From RUG14300 sp964561145 (GTDB taxonomy: Bacteria > Bacillota > Clostridia > Christensenellales > CAG-1252): 64,000 nt of DNA. A program made the position numbers and the translations under genes. The stretch is taken from the NCBI GenBank assembly GCA_964561145.1, contig CAZLNZ010000009.1, positions 1-64,000 on the forward strand, read 5' to 3'. The notes under the pieces are model-generated. The model saw only the letters and a list, made by a program, of their open reading frames with translations. It had not been told where the DNA came from and made no database searches. The stretch's first letter is position 1. Each line of letters begins with the position of its first letter. Positions 25,460 to 34,263 of this stretch are shown piece by piece.

Positions 25460-27232
25460 CTAGGACAACTCCGTCGACATTACCTTTCTAATAGCTCGTC
25501 TCAACCTTTCGACATCGGGTACCGGCATCTCAAGCTTATAGTCAAAAAACTCATTTCTGTTTGAACGACGTTGGAAGGTGGGATCAACCTTATAAATGAA
25601 TATCGCTTGACCTAAACTGATAGGATCGCTTATCGCACGGGGAAGCTTACCGTTCTTATTGTAAAAATCCAAGATCTTCTTTACGATAGACTTGATATCA
25701 TAGTAATTGAAATAGGTTTCGTCCGCAATGATTATAGCTAATGCATTTATTACGCCATATTTTATTACACTCGGAAAATCTTCAAAGCCCTCCGGAAGAT
25801 AATCGACAGAAGTGTGAGTATATGCGTTGTTCATTACAGTGATCGGACCTTTGTACCCTCTACGAATACATTCATATATATATTGTTCCTTTACCATCCA
25901 CATCGGTTGAATTGCATTAAGGCAATCCAACATTGCAGAAACGAGCTCATTATTGTATTTGTTATCGACCTCAAATTGATCAAATAAAAATGGGGTGTCA
26001 CTAAAATACTCGTCCGTTCTGTCAAAAAGATAAAAGAAAACACATCTCTTAAGCTCCGGCGTAAATTCAATCGTGTTCTTAGAAGTTAGAAGCTTTGTAA
26101 ACTCCTTTCTCACCTTATTCATAAGAACTTGTGGTAAAGTATGACGTCTAAGATCGATCTTTGACGGAAAAGCACCTCTACTTATCAACATATAGGGAAG
26201 TACTGACCTATTCTTTCTAAAGAATTCCAGTATCTCCTCCTTTGCTAAAGGATCTCCATTATTATACCTTGCGTATTCCAACATCAAAGGAGGAAGCCTA
26301 TAATTAGGGAAATCTTCACGTGTTTTTTGAACAAAATACAGACTCCACTTATATTCCTTGTATTCAAACAATCTAGTGGCAATCTCGATTCCGTCTTCTG
26401 CATCGAGTATTTTTACACTTTCAGACTTTTCCAATACCGAGGTTCTATATGCCTTGCCAAGAGAAAGAAACCTCATATAAAGCTGTGAGTTCAATCCGTC
26501 ATATTCAATTGCCTTTTCATACCAAGCTATAGCATCCGGCTTCTTTAATAGGCGTCTGTAGTTATCACCAATTGCCGTTGCCGCAGCTGCATCGTCTTCA
26601 CTGTCAATTCCAAAATGAAAATGATTCTGTATGACACTTATTGCTTCCCTATAATTACCGTGTGAATGAAGATTCTTTACACCCAGCAGAATATTGTCGT
26701 TTTGAATTTTTTTTTCTTCATCGGCAGTAACAAAGGGTTTGTGATCGTCAAGTCCTAATTCATTCTTGAGGAAATCTGTAAAAAAATCATCTAAGTTAAA
26801 CTTTTGCCAGGATTCATCGGAGTCCTCGATAAATTCATCATCGTCATCCTCGCCTGCAATTGTAAACTTGGGTTTCTCATCATCTTCGGGGTACCTCGGC
26901 GGAATGAAATCATGTGAGATTCTGGCAAGATAGCCTATCAAAGGATAAAAACGCTCACCTCTGAAACGTGATAAAATTGTAGAAATCAATTCAAAGTATT
27001 CCGGACTTCTATATTCTAAAAGAGAGTGTATCCTCTCGTATATAAAATAAGAATATGGTTTTTGACCGAGCAAATAAAGAGTGTCAGCAAGCCTATACAT
27101 TACATCTTTGTTTGGTCCTTGGTCATATAATTTGTTCAATATTTCCAAAGCCTCATCATACCTTTTATCCTTTATAAGTTCATCCACTCGTCTCAGCTGT
27201 GGAAATATTGCCGATGACATCGATATAGGCAT
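25460..27232 (-). CDS. TPR-repeat protein of unknown function
   Basis: 590 residues, soluble, no signal peptide. TPR-like helix pairs are seen at the N-terminus (RYDEALEILNKLYDQGPNKD, about 22-41) and in the middle (NYREAISVIQNH; KPDAIAWYEKAIEYDGLNSQ). An acidic insert (about 110-145, rich in D and E) lies between them. The C-terminal 200 residues are not recognisable; they contain a conserved-looking YFNYYDIKSIVKKILDFY helix. GGGAGG lies 9 nt before the ATG. It is upstream of nothing obvious and follows hslO with 27 nt, so it may belong to that transcript. Confidence 0.7.
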   Translation of the reverse strand: MPISMSSAIFPQLRRVDELIKDKRYDEALEILNKLYDQGPNKDVMYRLADTLYLLGQKPYSYFIYERIHSLLEYRSPEYFELISTILSRFRGERFYPLIGYLARISHDFIPPRYPEDDEKPKFTIAGEDDDDEFIEDSDESWQKFNLDDFFTDFLKNELGLDDHKPFVTADEEKKIQNDNILLGVKNLHSHGNYREAISVIQNHFHFGIDSEDDAAAATAIGDNYRRLLKKPDAIAWYEKAIEYDGLNSQLYMRFLSLGKAYRTSVLEKSESVKILDAEDGIEIATRLFEYKEYKWSLYFVQKTREDFPNYRLPPLMLEYARYNNGDPLAKEEILEFFRKNRSVLPYMLISRGAFPSKIDLRRHTLPQVLMNKVRKEFTKLLTSKNTIEFTPELKRCVFFYLFDRTDEYFSDTPFLFDQFEVDNKYNNELVSAMLDCLNAIQPMWMVKEQYIYECIRRGYKGPITVMNNAYTHTSVDYLPEGFEDFPSVIKYGVINALAIIIADETYFNYYDIKSIVKKILDFYNKNGKLPRAISDPISLGQAIFIYKVDPTFQRRSNRNEFFDYKLEMPVPDVERLRRAIRKVMSTELS

Positions 27233-27259
27233 ACTTCTCTTCCTCCCTTTGTATCGTTA

Positions 27260-28150
27260 CTATTGCTTTTTGTTCTTCTTATCATAGTTTTGCCAAATAT
27301 CTATAACCTGTTGCTTGTCAAATACATATTTCTTTTGGCAAAAATGACATTGTATTTCAATATTTCCTCTTTCCATTAAAATGTTAACGCATTCATTCCT
27401 TCCAATCGAGCGTACAACACCCTCCATATACTCCGGTGAGCATATACAATGATAATGGGGAGTTACCGCATCGAATGACTTGTGATCAAAATGTCCGAAG
27501 TAATCATCTATTATTTTCTCAGGATTTCTCCAAGCTACGAGCTTATCCATGATTCCGAAATTCATGGAAATGTCTTCTAGAATAACAAGTATCTCGTCAG
27601 GACAACCGGGAAGCGGTTGTATAATAATTCCGCCGGCAGAGGTGCATTCGCCACTGTCATCAAGATTTACAGCCATGGCAAGTGCTGTCGGACAGCCCTC
27701 GCTTTTTGTAAAATACCAAGCGAAGTCCTCATCGACATTTCCGTTTACAAGTTCACTGTTTCCCGAGTAACATTCCTTCAAGCCAAGATCCTTAACGACC
27801 GTCAACATTCCATTGGAAAAACCATCCCTCAGATTCTCCTTTCCGTTACCCAAACGAGGAAGAGAGGCTTGAGGATTTGAAACATAGCCTCTTACGTTCA
27901 TGCTCGAATCTCCTGCAACAATAATACCACCGAGAGGACCATCACAAGTAATGTTTATTGAGAACTTATCTCCACTGTTCTTCAGATTAGAACTCATAAA
28001 GCTTGCAACTGTTAAAACCTTTCCCAATGCAACTGTTGCCAATCTTGAGGTATGATGTAAATGCTGAGCTTCCTTGACCAGCTCTGTTGTATCAAAAGCG
28101 GTAACCTCCGCTAACCCGTTAAACAATAAGGTTTTACAAATTTTATCCAT
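27260..28150 (-). CDS. hslO: Redox-regulated chaperone Hsp33
   Basis: 296 residues. Cytosolic holdase switched on by oxidation. The N-terminal substrate-binding domain is normal; the C-terminal redox switch keeps the four zinc-binding cysteines as CIC (about 236-238) and CHFC (about 269-272). Both the CxC and CxxC motifs are intact, so redox control is expected. AGGAG precedes the ATG. Confidence 0.95.
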   Translation of the reverse strand: MDKICKTLLFNGLAEVTAFDTTELVKEAQHLHHTSRLATVALGKVLTVASFMSSNLKNSGDKFSINITCDGPLGGIIVAGDSSMNVRGYVSNPQASLPRLGNGKENLRDGFSNGMLTVVKDLGLKECYSGNSELVNGNVDEDFAWYFTKSEGCPTALAMAVNLDDSGECTSAGGIIIQPLPGCPDEILVILEDISMNFGIMDKLVAWRNPEKIIDDYFGHFDHKSFDAVTPHYHCICSPEYMEGVVRSIGRNECVNILMERGNIEIQCHFCQKKYVFDKQQVIDIWQNYDKKNKKQ

Positions 28151-28166
28151 ATTATCTCCTATACCA

Positions 28167-28892
28167 TTAATCCTTTCTCAAAAGGACAAGTAAACTTTTA
28201 GAGGTTTTTCTAGGGCGACCTAAGGTTTTTAAATCACATTCCTGTGCTACAGAAAAACCGTGTTTTTTCGCCAAGTCCAATACATACTCCCTCGTATGAA
28301 CATATTGCCGTTGAAACTCCTCTGCTCTAACATATCTGCCGTCGCCCTCTTTTTCAAAAAAGAGCAGGTCCATACTTACAGAGTCACTTTTATTATCGTA
28401 TTCGTTTTGCCAAAAATAGGTTAATTCCTCTAAATCTTCATAGTAAAGATTGTTTCCGAGAATCTCCTTGAGTTTGTATTCTGTGGAATAGTCAAATAAG
28501 AATATTCCACCCACCTTTAAAGCCTCTGAAACCTTTTGAAAAAGTTTGTCCAGCTCGTTATTATTAAGATAATTAATACCGTCACAAGCTGCAGTAATAC
28601 CGTCTAAAGGCTTGGAAAAAGTAAATTTGAGTGCATTCTCTTGACGAAAACATACACGCAAGCCCTGCTTTCTTGCATTTTCAATTGCAAGGTTGAGCAT
28701 ATCCGCACTTAAATCCGAGCCTTGAACATTCAATCCAAGCTTTGCAAGCTCGACGGTAAACAACCCCGTACCGCAAAACAAATCGAGATAATCTCCGACC
28801 GAGTGGTCAAAAGCTAATCGTGCCACCCTTTTATAGTCGTATTCGATCAACTTATCATAGTGCTTTGCCAGTACGGAATATGCGTTACTCAT
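28167..28892 (-). CDS. SAM-dependent class I methyltransferase
   Basis: 241 residues. Motif I YLDLFCGTGLFTVELAKLG (about 36-54), then the acidic loop GSDLSADMLNLA and the motif IV-like ITAACDGINYLNN. The C-terminal half resembles small-molecule methyltransferases (methyltransf_25 type). The substrate is not evident. It lies 5 nt after the YesL-like gene and 16 nt before hslO. Confidence 0.85.
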   Translation of the reverse strand: MSNAYSVLAKHYDKLIEYDYKRVARLAFDHSVGDYLDLFCGTGLFTVELAKLGLNVQGSDLSADMLNLAIENARKQGLRVCFRQENALKFTFSKPLDGITAACDGINYLNNNELDKLFQKVSEALKVGGIFLFDYSTEYKLKEILGNNLYYEDLEELTYFWQNEYDNKSDSVSMDLLFFEKEGDGRYVRAEEFQRQYVHTREYVLDLAKKHGFSVAQECDLKTLGRPRKTSKSLLVLLRKD

Positions 28893-28897
28893 AACAA

Positions 28898-29959
28898 CTA
28901 TTTGTTACCTTTTTTACCATTTCCGCCATTTTGCGGTTTACGTTTATATGACGAATTGTAGTTGTTTTGAGTTTTCTTTTTCTTTTTTTCAGGATTTACC
29001 GGCTTAACGACACTTTCCTCGCCTTTTCTATTGAGCTTTTTGACAACGACTTCTTTCTTATTGCCATTCTCATCAAGCTGAGTACAGATAAAGGCATCAA
29101 AGAGATATTGACCGTATGTAGTCCACATCATCGTAAAGAAAACAACGCCGAAGAATAGTGCCATTGCCAACAATAGATAAGTAAGCATTCCTGCAGATCC
29201 GCCTAAAATAACAATACCGATCGTCAAGCATCCTATGATTAATGTCGGGAAAGGAGATATACAGAATAATAACAAACTGTTTTTCAACGATGCCTTAAAC
29301 GAGAAATCATAGCATGCAAACGTAGGTAAAAGTAATATCAATATGCACACAGCAAACAGACCAACTAAAATAAGGAAAATGAAAAGTATCCAACTGCCTG
29401 CATTTGCAGCATTAAGCTCCATAAGCTGGATATGCCAACCAATACCGTAAAGCACGCAAGCCATTATAGCCGTAGCAAAAGCCGCTGTAATTAAGAAAGG
29501 CTTCCAAAGCTTTTTGATTCCGTTAAAGAAAGACCTGGTTTTAACTTTCTCGTTCCACATCAAGCCGCGTGATACGTGAAAAAGTGAGGATAAACCAAAA
29601 AATGCGATAAAGAAGGAAACAAGAATACAAGGATAAACCAAAGAGCGATTTACCTTGTAGAAATAATTAATGCTATCAACAAGACTGTCCGCAACATTTG
29701 GGAAGCCTATGCCGAAATTGCCAATATAACTTTTGCTCGAAAAAACATAGTTGTTAACCAGCAAAGGAAGGACGATTGCACTAAAAATGAGAGGTAAACA
29801 GAAAATTGCAACATACAAAAGGTTGAATTTCATTACATCTTTCATTTTTGCGGAAAAGGTACGGAAAAAATACGAAATATGTCCGCCTGTCTCAATCGGG
29901 GGTACGGTACGCTTGTCCTTGCGAACCTCAAGCTTTAGAATCAAATCAGCTCTTGACAT
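28898..29959 (-). CDS. YesL-like (DUF624) membrane protein
   Basis: 353 residues with about six membrane helices between residues 40 and 290. The segment FFGLSSLFHVSRGLMWNEKV followed by KTRSFFNGIKKLWKPFL matches the YesL/DUF624 pattern, a family of unknown function often near sugar transporters. The last 70 residues are a highly basic, low-complexity cytoplasmic tail (KKKKKTQNNYNSSYKRK...), which could bind nucleic acid or acidic lipid. AAGGAG precedes the ATG. Confidence 0.7.
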   Translation of the reverse strand: MSRADLILKLEVRKDKRTVPPIETGGHISYFFRTFSAKMKDVMKFNLLYVAIFCLPLIFSAIVLPLLVNNYVFSSKSYIGNFGIGFPNVADSLVDSINYFYKVNRSLVYPCILVSFFIAFFGLSSLFHVSRGLMWNEKVKTRSFFNGIKKLWKPFLITAAFATAIMACVLYGIGWHIQLMELNAANAGSWILFIFLILVGLFAVCILILLLPTFACYDFSFKASLKNSLLLFCISPFPTLIIGCLTIGIVILGGSAGMLTYLLLAMALFFGVVFFTMMWTTYGQYLFDAFICTQLDENGNKKEVVVKKLNRKGEESVVKPVNPEKKKKKTQNNYNSSYKRKPQNGGNGKKGNK

Positions 29960-30155
29960 AAAAACTCCTTGAATACAGTGTGAATAGCTGTCTTCTTATA
30001 ACTCACACCAAACTATTTTATTAATATATAATACTATAGAAAGCTCTTTTTAGCAAGCATAAAAAATCATTTTGACGGCATTTCACTTTTTATCTTTGCA
30101 AAATCATGTAAATATTATTTGCTTTTGCGAATATTCTAGATTATACGGAGGGGAG

Positions 30156-31142
30156 ATGAAAGCAATCAATCTTGCAATTGTGGGTGCAACCGGTTTAGTC
30201 GGCAGAAGCTTTGTTAAAGTTATGGAAGAAAGAAAGCTAGACTTTGATAAATGCTATTTCTACGCCTCTTGTAAAAGTGCGGGAAAACGAATACCCTTTA
30301 TGGGAAAAGAAATTGAAATACTTCCATTGTCTCCTGAAAATGTAGAAGATAAAAAAATAGACATCGCACTTTTCTCTGCAGGCGGTAAGATTAGCGAAAT
30401 ATATGCTCCCCTCTTTGTTCGGCTTGGTGCCGTAGTAATAGATAATAGTTCATTTTGGAGAATGAATGATACAGTGCCGCTTATAGTTCCCGAAATAAAT
30501 CCTAATGACATAGAATACAATCAAGGCATTATAGCAAACCCGAACTGTTCAACCATTCAAGCTGCTATTTGTTTAAAACCATTGGATGACGCTTTCGGCA
30601 TAAAGCGTATTGTAATAAGCACTTATCAAGCTGTATCCGGTGTCGGAATGCAAGGGATAAGGGACTTAGACAACTACGCAAAAAGAATACCACCTAAAAA
30701 ACTACCAAAACAAATTGCATACAATGTAATTCCACAGATTGATTCCTTTACACGAAACGGATATACAATTGAAGAAGAAAAGATAATCAATGAATTAAGA
30801 AAAATCTTACATAAACCAAAGCTTAAGATAACTTCAACCTGTGTAAGAGTCCCTGTAGTATGCGGTCACAGTGAAAGCATTAATGTGGAGCTTGAAAAAA
30901 ACGCCACACTTGACGAAATTATTACTGCGTTAAAAACATTCCCGTCTATTATTCTCGATAAAAATAATACATATCGTACACCAATTGAGATTGTAGACAG
31001 AGATGAGGTATTTATCTCAAGAGTCAGGCTAGATTCGTCCGTTGATTCAGGGTGCAGCCTTTTCTGCGTGGCGGATAACCTTAGAAAGGGTGCGGCAACA
31101 AATGCGGTTCAGATCATGGAGCTGTTAATGAAGAGTAAATAA
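30156..31142 (+). CDS. asd: Aspartate-semialdehyde dehydrogenase
   Basis: 328 residues from the ATG at 30156, chosen over an upstream in-frame start because GGAGGGG lies just before it and the protein then begins at the NADP-binding GATGLVG (about residues 10-16). It reduces aspartyl phosphate to the semialdehyde, feeding lysine, diaminopimelate, dipicolinate, threonine and methionine. The active-site Cys is Cys131 in NPNCST; the C-terminal His in CGHSESINVE is present. dapA lies 0.6 kb further on the same strand, but a minus-strand gene separates them. Confidence 0.95.
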   Translation: MKAINLAIVGATGLVGRSFVKVMEERKLDFDKCYFYASCKSAGKRIPFMGKEIEILPLSPENVEDKKIDIALFSAGGKISEIYAPLFVRLGAVVIDNSSFWRMNDTVPLIVPEINPNDIEYNQGIIANPNCSTIQAAICLKPLDDAFGIKRIVISTYQAVSGVGMQGIRDLDNYAKRIPPKKLPKQIAYNVIPQIDSFTRNGYTIEEEKIINELRKILHKPKLKITSTCVRVPVVCGHSESINVELEKNATLDEIITALKTFPSIILDKNNTYRTPIEIVDRDEVFISRVRLDSSVDSGCSLFCVADNLRKGAATNAVQIMELLMKSK

Positions 31143-31144
31143 AA

Positions 31145-31175
31145 ATACCGTGTAAGATTGAACTTACTGCGGTAT
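31145..31175 (-). terminator. Terminator between convergent asd and dCMP deaminase
   Basis: ATACCG (31145-31150) pairs with CGGTAT (31170-31175), with an inner GTAAG/CTTAC helix. On the minus strand TTTTT follows, so it serves the deaminase gene; on the plus strand it is close enough to end asd. Confidence 0.65.
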
Positions 31176-31209
31176 AATCATCAAAAAAAATGTAAACTTA
31201 AATGTGTTC

Positions 31210-31659
31210 TCATTCTTCAAACTTTTCGACAGTCAAGCCCGCCTCATCGAACATTGCCATCGAGAACTCATCGGGGTATCCTTCACGAAATACAACCCTC
31301 TTTATGCCAGAATTGATTATCATTTTAGCACAGATAGAACAAGGTTGGTGTGTACAATAGAGCGTAGCACCGTCAACCGATACTCCGAGTTTTGCAGCTT
31401 GAATGATTGCATTCTGTTCAGCGTGTACGGCATAACAAAGCTCATGTCTCGTGCCCGAGGCTATTCCAAGCTTTTGACGCATACACTCTCCTCTTTCCTT
31501 ACAGCTTTTAATGCCTGCACCTGCACCATTGTAGCCGGTAGTTAATATTCTTTTATCCTTTACAATAATGGCACCGACTTGTCTATCAACCTTATAACAA
31601 GAGCTCCACTCCGCCACGGAATAGGTTAGACTCATAAACCTTTTGTCCCATTTATCCAT
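31210..31659 (-). CDS. dCMP deaminase family protein (ComEB type)
   Basis: 149 residues. Zinc-dependent deaminase that converts dCMP to dUMP for thymidylate synthesis. Zinc site: HAE (79-81) with Glu81 as proton shuttle, and PCSIC (Cys107, Cys110). The inserted Cys pair in KSCKERGEC is typical of the dCMP/ComEB group and distinguishes it from cytidine deaminase. GGAGG lies 6 nt before the ATG, and the promoter is TTGAAA, 18 nt, TATAAT. Confidence 0.93.
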   Translation of the reverse strand: MDKWDKRFMSLTYSVAEWSSCYKVDRQVGAIIVKDKRILTTGYNGAGAGIKSCKERGECMRQKLGIASGTRHELCYAVHAEQNAIIQAAKLGVSVDGATLYCTHQPCSICAKMIINSGIKRVVFREGYPDEFSMAMFDEAGLTVEKFEE

Positions 31660-31683
31660 AAAAAGCCTCCATCAGTTTTAGTT

Positions 31684-31713
31684 ATTATACCACACATGAA
31701 TGTAGGATTTCAA
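31684..31713 (-). promoter_or_regulatory. Promoter of the dCMP deaminase gene
   Basis: Minus strand: TTGAAA (31708-31713), 18-nt spacer, TATAAT (31684-31689) with TGG before it as extended -10. Confidence 0.7.
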
Positions 31714-31728
31714 TATATTAAACTTTTT

Positions 31729-31765
31729 TTGTCATTTTTTCGAAATAATGCTAGTAATATATCCT
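31729..31765 (+). promoter_or_regulatory. Possible dapA promoter abutting the start codon
   Basis: TTGTCA (31729-31734) and a -10 of either TAGTAA (31752, 17-nt spacer) or TAATAT (31755-31760). The TAATAT hexamer ends 5 nt before the ATG at 31766. No Shine-Dalgarno sequence is present, so a leaderless mRNA is possible; less clear than the other cases in this window. Confidence 0.4.
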
Positions 31766-32629
31766 ATGAGTTTATTTTCAGGTCTTGCCGTAGCAACAAT
31801 AACACCATTTAGTAATGGTGAAATAGATTTCAATGCATATAAAAAGTATCTGCTTTACTTAAAAGACAAGGGAATTAGAAGCTATGTCATAAATGGTTCA
31901 ACCGGGGAACCTCATTCGCTAAAACTGAAAGAAAGACTATCATTGCTAGAATTTGCTCGAAAAACACTTCCGGACTGTCATATAATAGGCGGCATATGTT
32001 CAAACAATACGTATAACGCAATAGAGGAAAGCGAATATGCCGCAAGTCTAAAAGCGGATTCCCTACTTGTCATAACGCCGTTCTGCTCAAAATGCACCGA
32101 TAAGGGCTTATATCAACACTTTAAAGAAATAAAAGAGCACTCTTCTCTCGATCTGATTGCTTATAATATCCCCTCAAGAACAGGGGTAGAATTGGACATC
32201 AGGCATGTTGAATTTTTAGCAAAAGAGGGAATAATTCAAGGAATCAAGCAAGGTGATGCGAATATTAAAAACACTGCTAAATTCTCGATTTTTACAGAAA
32301 TATTCTCCGGTGATGACGGAAGTATTGCTTACACAAAGCCTTTTAATCAAAGAGGTGCCATAAGTGTCTTAGCAAATGTTTATCCCGAAGCCGTTCAAGC
32401 ACTTCTTTCTCTACCGTTGAAAGATACAATATCCCTTCAACAAAAATTATCTCCCTTTATCACGGCTTTATTTGCAGAAGTAAACCCTGTAATGATAAAG
32501 TATCTTTTATCCAAGCTTAACCTTATCAAAGATGAACTTCGACTTCCGTTAACAGAGGGAAAAAACGTTAACAAACAAAATCTGCTAGCCGAAGCATTTC
32601 TTGTAGGATTGCCCGATCTTCAAGCCTAA
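31766..32629 (+). CDS. dapA: 4-hydroxy-tetrahydrodipicolinate synthase
   Basis: 287 residues from the ATG at 31766, which gives the family N-terminus MSLFSGLAVATITPF. An ATG 18 nt upstream is possible but neither has a ribosome binding site. Condenses pyruvate with aspartate semialdehyde. The substrate-loop GSTGE, catalytic Tyr in YNIPSRTG and Schiff-base Lys in IIQGIKQGDAN are all visible, with the FSGDDG segment. Works directly after Asd; in a spore former the product also supplies dipicolinate. Confidence 0.93.
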   Translation: MSLFSGLAVATITPFSNGEIDFNAYKKYLLYLKDKGIRSYVINGSTGEPHSLKLKERLSLLEFARKTLPDCHIIGGICSNNTYNAIEESEYAASLKADSLLVITPFCSKCTDKGLYQHFKEIKEHSSLDLIAYNIPSRTGVELDIRHVEFLAKEGIIQGIKQGDANIKNTAKFSIFTEIFSGDDGSIAYTKPFNQRGAISVLANVYPEAVQALLSLPLKDTISLQQKLSPFITALFAEVNPVMIKYLLSKLNLIKDELRLPLTEGKNVNKQNLLAEAFLVGLPDLQA

Positions 32630-32671
32630 CACAAGAGGGTTATAGTCGGTTATCAACAAGTATCCTCTGTG

Positions 32672-32707
32672 ATAGAGCTGCGTGAAATTTACGCAGCTCT
32701 ATTTCTT
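32672..32707 (+). terminator. Intrinsic terminator after dapA
   Basis: ATAGAGCTGCGT (32672-32683) pairs perfectly with ACGCAGCTCTAT (32691-32702), 7-nt loop, followed by TTCTTAT. It lies between convergent dapA and the ABC importer permease. Confidence 0.8.
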
Positions 32708-33518
32708 ATATGTCAAAATTATAATGCTTCTTTACTATAGTTTCAATAAGCTGTACAACGGCATACATCCCTCCTGCAAGAATGCAGAGTATGACTGTGC
32801 TACACATAACCAAGCTTAGATTAAACACCTGACCGCCATATACGATAAGATACCCTAATCCTTCCTTTGATACAAGATACTCCCCCATAATGGTTCCCAC
32901 CCAAGATAAGCCAACGTTAATTTTTAAGCAGCTTATAATATTGGGAAGATTTGACGGCAAAACCAGCTTAAAGAGGGTTTGAAGCTTATTTGCATTAAGT
33001 GTACGCATTAATAAAAGCTTCTCTCTATCAACGCTTATAAAACCTGTTAGAGTGTTAATAATCGTAATAATTAGGCATATAAGTAAAGCCATAACTATTA
33101 TTGCCTTTGCACCGGCACCTACCCAAATAATTATAATAGGTCCTAATGCAATCTTTGGTAACGAATTCAATACGACAAGGTATGGCTCGAAGATCTTCTG
33201 TAGAGTTTCACTAAACCAAAGACCTATTGCAATAAGTGTTCCCAAAACCGTTGCAAGCATAAATCCGATTACGGTTTCAACAAGTGTTGCTTTGATGTGA
33301 ATTAACAATTCTCCGCCATCTACAAGCTTTTTAAATGTTGTATACATCTTAGATGGACTGCTTGTAATAAACCCGTCTATTATTCCGACTCTAGCAAATA
33401 CCTCCCACAAAACAAAGAATGTTATGAGAATCAAAATTTGCAAGGACAAAATAAGTATTTTTCTTTGTTTTAGTCTTTTAAGGAACCTCTTGTGTTCCAT
33501 TGATGATTTCTTCTTCAT
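32706..33518 (-). CDS. ABC importer permease (NitT/TauT/thiamine-precursor type)
   Basis: 270 residues from the ATG at 33518 (AAGGAG 10 nt upstream); a start 30 nt earlier is less likely. About six membrane helices. The EAA-type cytoplasmic loop is visible around MRTLNANKLQTLFKLVLPSN, and KINVGLSWVGTIMGEYLVSKEGLGYLI is characteristic of SsuC/TauC/ThiX permeases. It overlaps the end of the ATPase gene by 41 nt. Substrate not determined from sequence. Confidence 0.88.
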   Translation of the reverse strand: MKKKSSMEHKRFLKRLKQRKILILSLQILILITFFVLWEVFARVGIIDGFITSSPSKMYTTFKKLVDGGELLIHIKATLVETVIGFMLATVLGTLIAIGLWFSETLQKIFEPYLVVLNSLPKIALGPIIIIWVGAGAKAIIVMALLICLIITIINTLTGFISVDREKLLLMRTLNANKLQTLFKLVLPSNLPNIISCLKINVGLSWVGTIMGEYLVSKEGLGYLIVYGGQVFNLSLVMCSTVILCILAGGMYAVVQLIETIVKKHYNFDI

Positions 33519-34263
33519 GTACTTCCAACTCCTTCCATAGTGCACCAAATAAGCTTGAAAATTGGGGATGCTCTCTCTTCTGTAAACAGCCTAGCCCCGA
33601 CAAGCTCGTATCGTAAACACTTTTAACCATTGCAGGTTTGGGAGACAACACGGCAACTCTATCACACAAAGCTATTGCCTCGGAAATATCATGTGTAACA
33701 AGCACTGCGGTAAGTCCCTCTCCTTTAATTATTCGTCTGACATCCTCTCCTACAGACAATCTAGTCTGAAAATCAAGGGCTGAAAATGGTTCATCCAGCA
33801 GTATGATTCTAGGTCTTAACACCAAAGTCCTAATCAGTGCTGCTCTTTGACGCATTCCTCCGCTTAGTTCCGGAGGGTACTTGTCCTTGACATCATATAA
33901 TCCATACTTTTTTAAAAGCTCCTCCGCATAGCTGTACGCTTGCTTATCTTTTTTTCCCTTAAGCTCAAGCCCCAACGTGACATTTTTCCAAATATTTCTC
34001 CATCCGAAAAGCTGATCCCTCTGAAGCATGTATCCGACGACAGAGGATAGTACACCCTCTTCGGTTACTATCTCTCCGGAAGAAGGTTTTAAAATACCTG
34101 CCATTAAAGATAGCAGAGTCGTCTTACCACTGCCTGAGGGACCAACAACTCCTAAGAACTCACCGTTATAGACAGATAAATTCATATGGCTTATAGCCAA
34201 TGTTTCTTCCGTTTTGCCGTGATAGATAAAACTTACATCCTTGATACTCAAAGCCTCACTCAT
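33478..34263 (-). CDS. ABC importer ATP-binding protein (NitT/TauT type)
   Basis: 261 residues. Walker A GPSGSGKTTLL (about 41-51), Q-loop in MLQRDQLFGW, signature ELSGGMRQRAALIRTL, Walker B IILLDEPFSALD and the switch His in LVTHDISEA, all typical of SsuB/TauB/ThiY-partner ATPases. ATGA overlap with the binding-protein gene upstream. Confidence 0.93.
   Translation of the reverse strand: MSEALSIKDVSFIYHGKTEETLAISHMNLSVYNGEFLGVVGPSGSGKTTLLSLMAGILKPSSGEIVTEEGVLSSVVGYMLQRDQLFGWRNIWKNVTLGLELKGKKDKQAYSYAEELLKKYGLYDVKDKYPPELSGGMRQRAALIRTLVLRPRIILLDEPFSALDFQTRLSVGEDVRRIIKGEGLTAVLVTHDISEAIALCDRVAVLSPKPAMVKSVYDTSLSGLGCLQKREHPQFSSLFGALWKELEVHEEEIINGTQEVP

Noticed and set aside
29960..30155. Possible lysine riboswitch before asd
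   Set aside because: The 196-nt leader lacks the conserved riboswitch core and shows no strong terminator-antiterminator pair.
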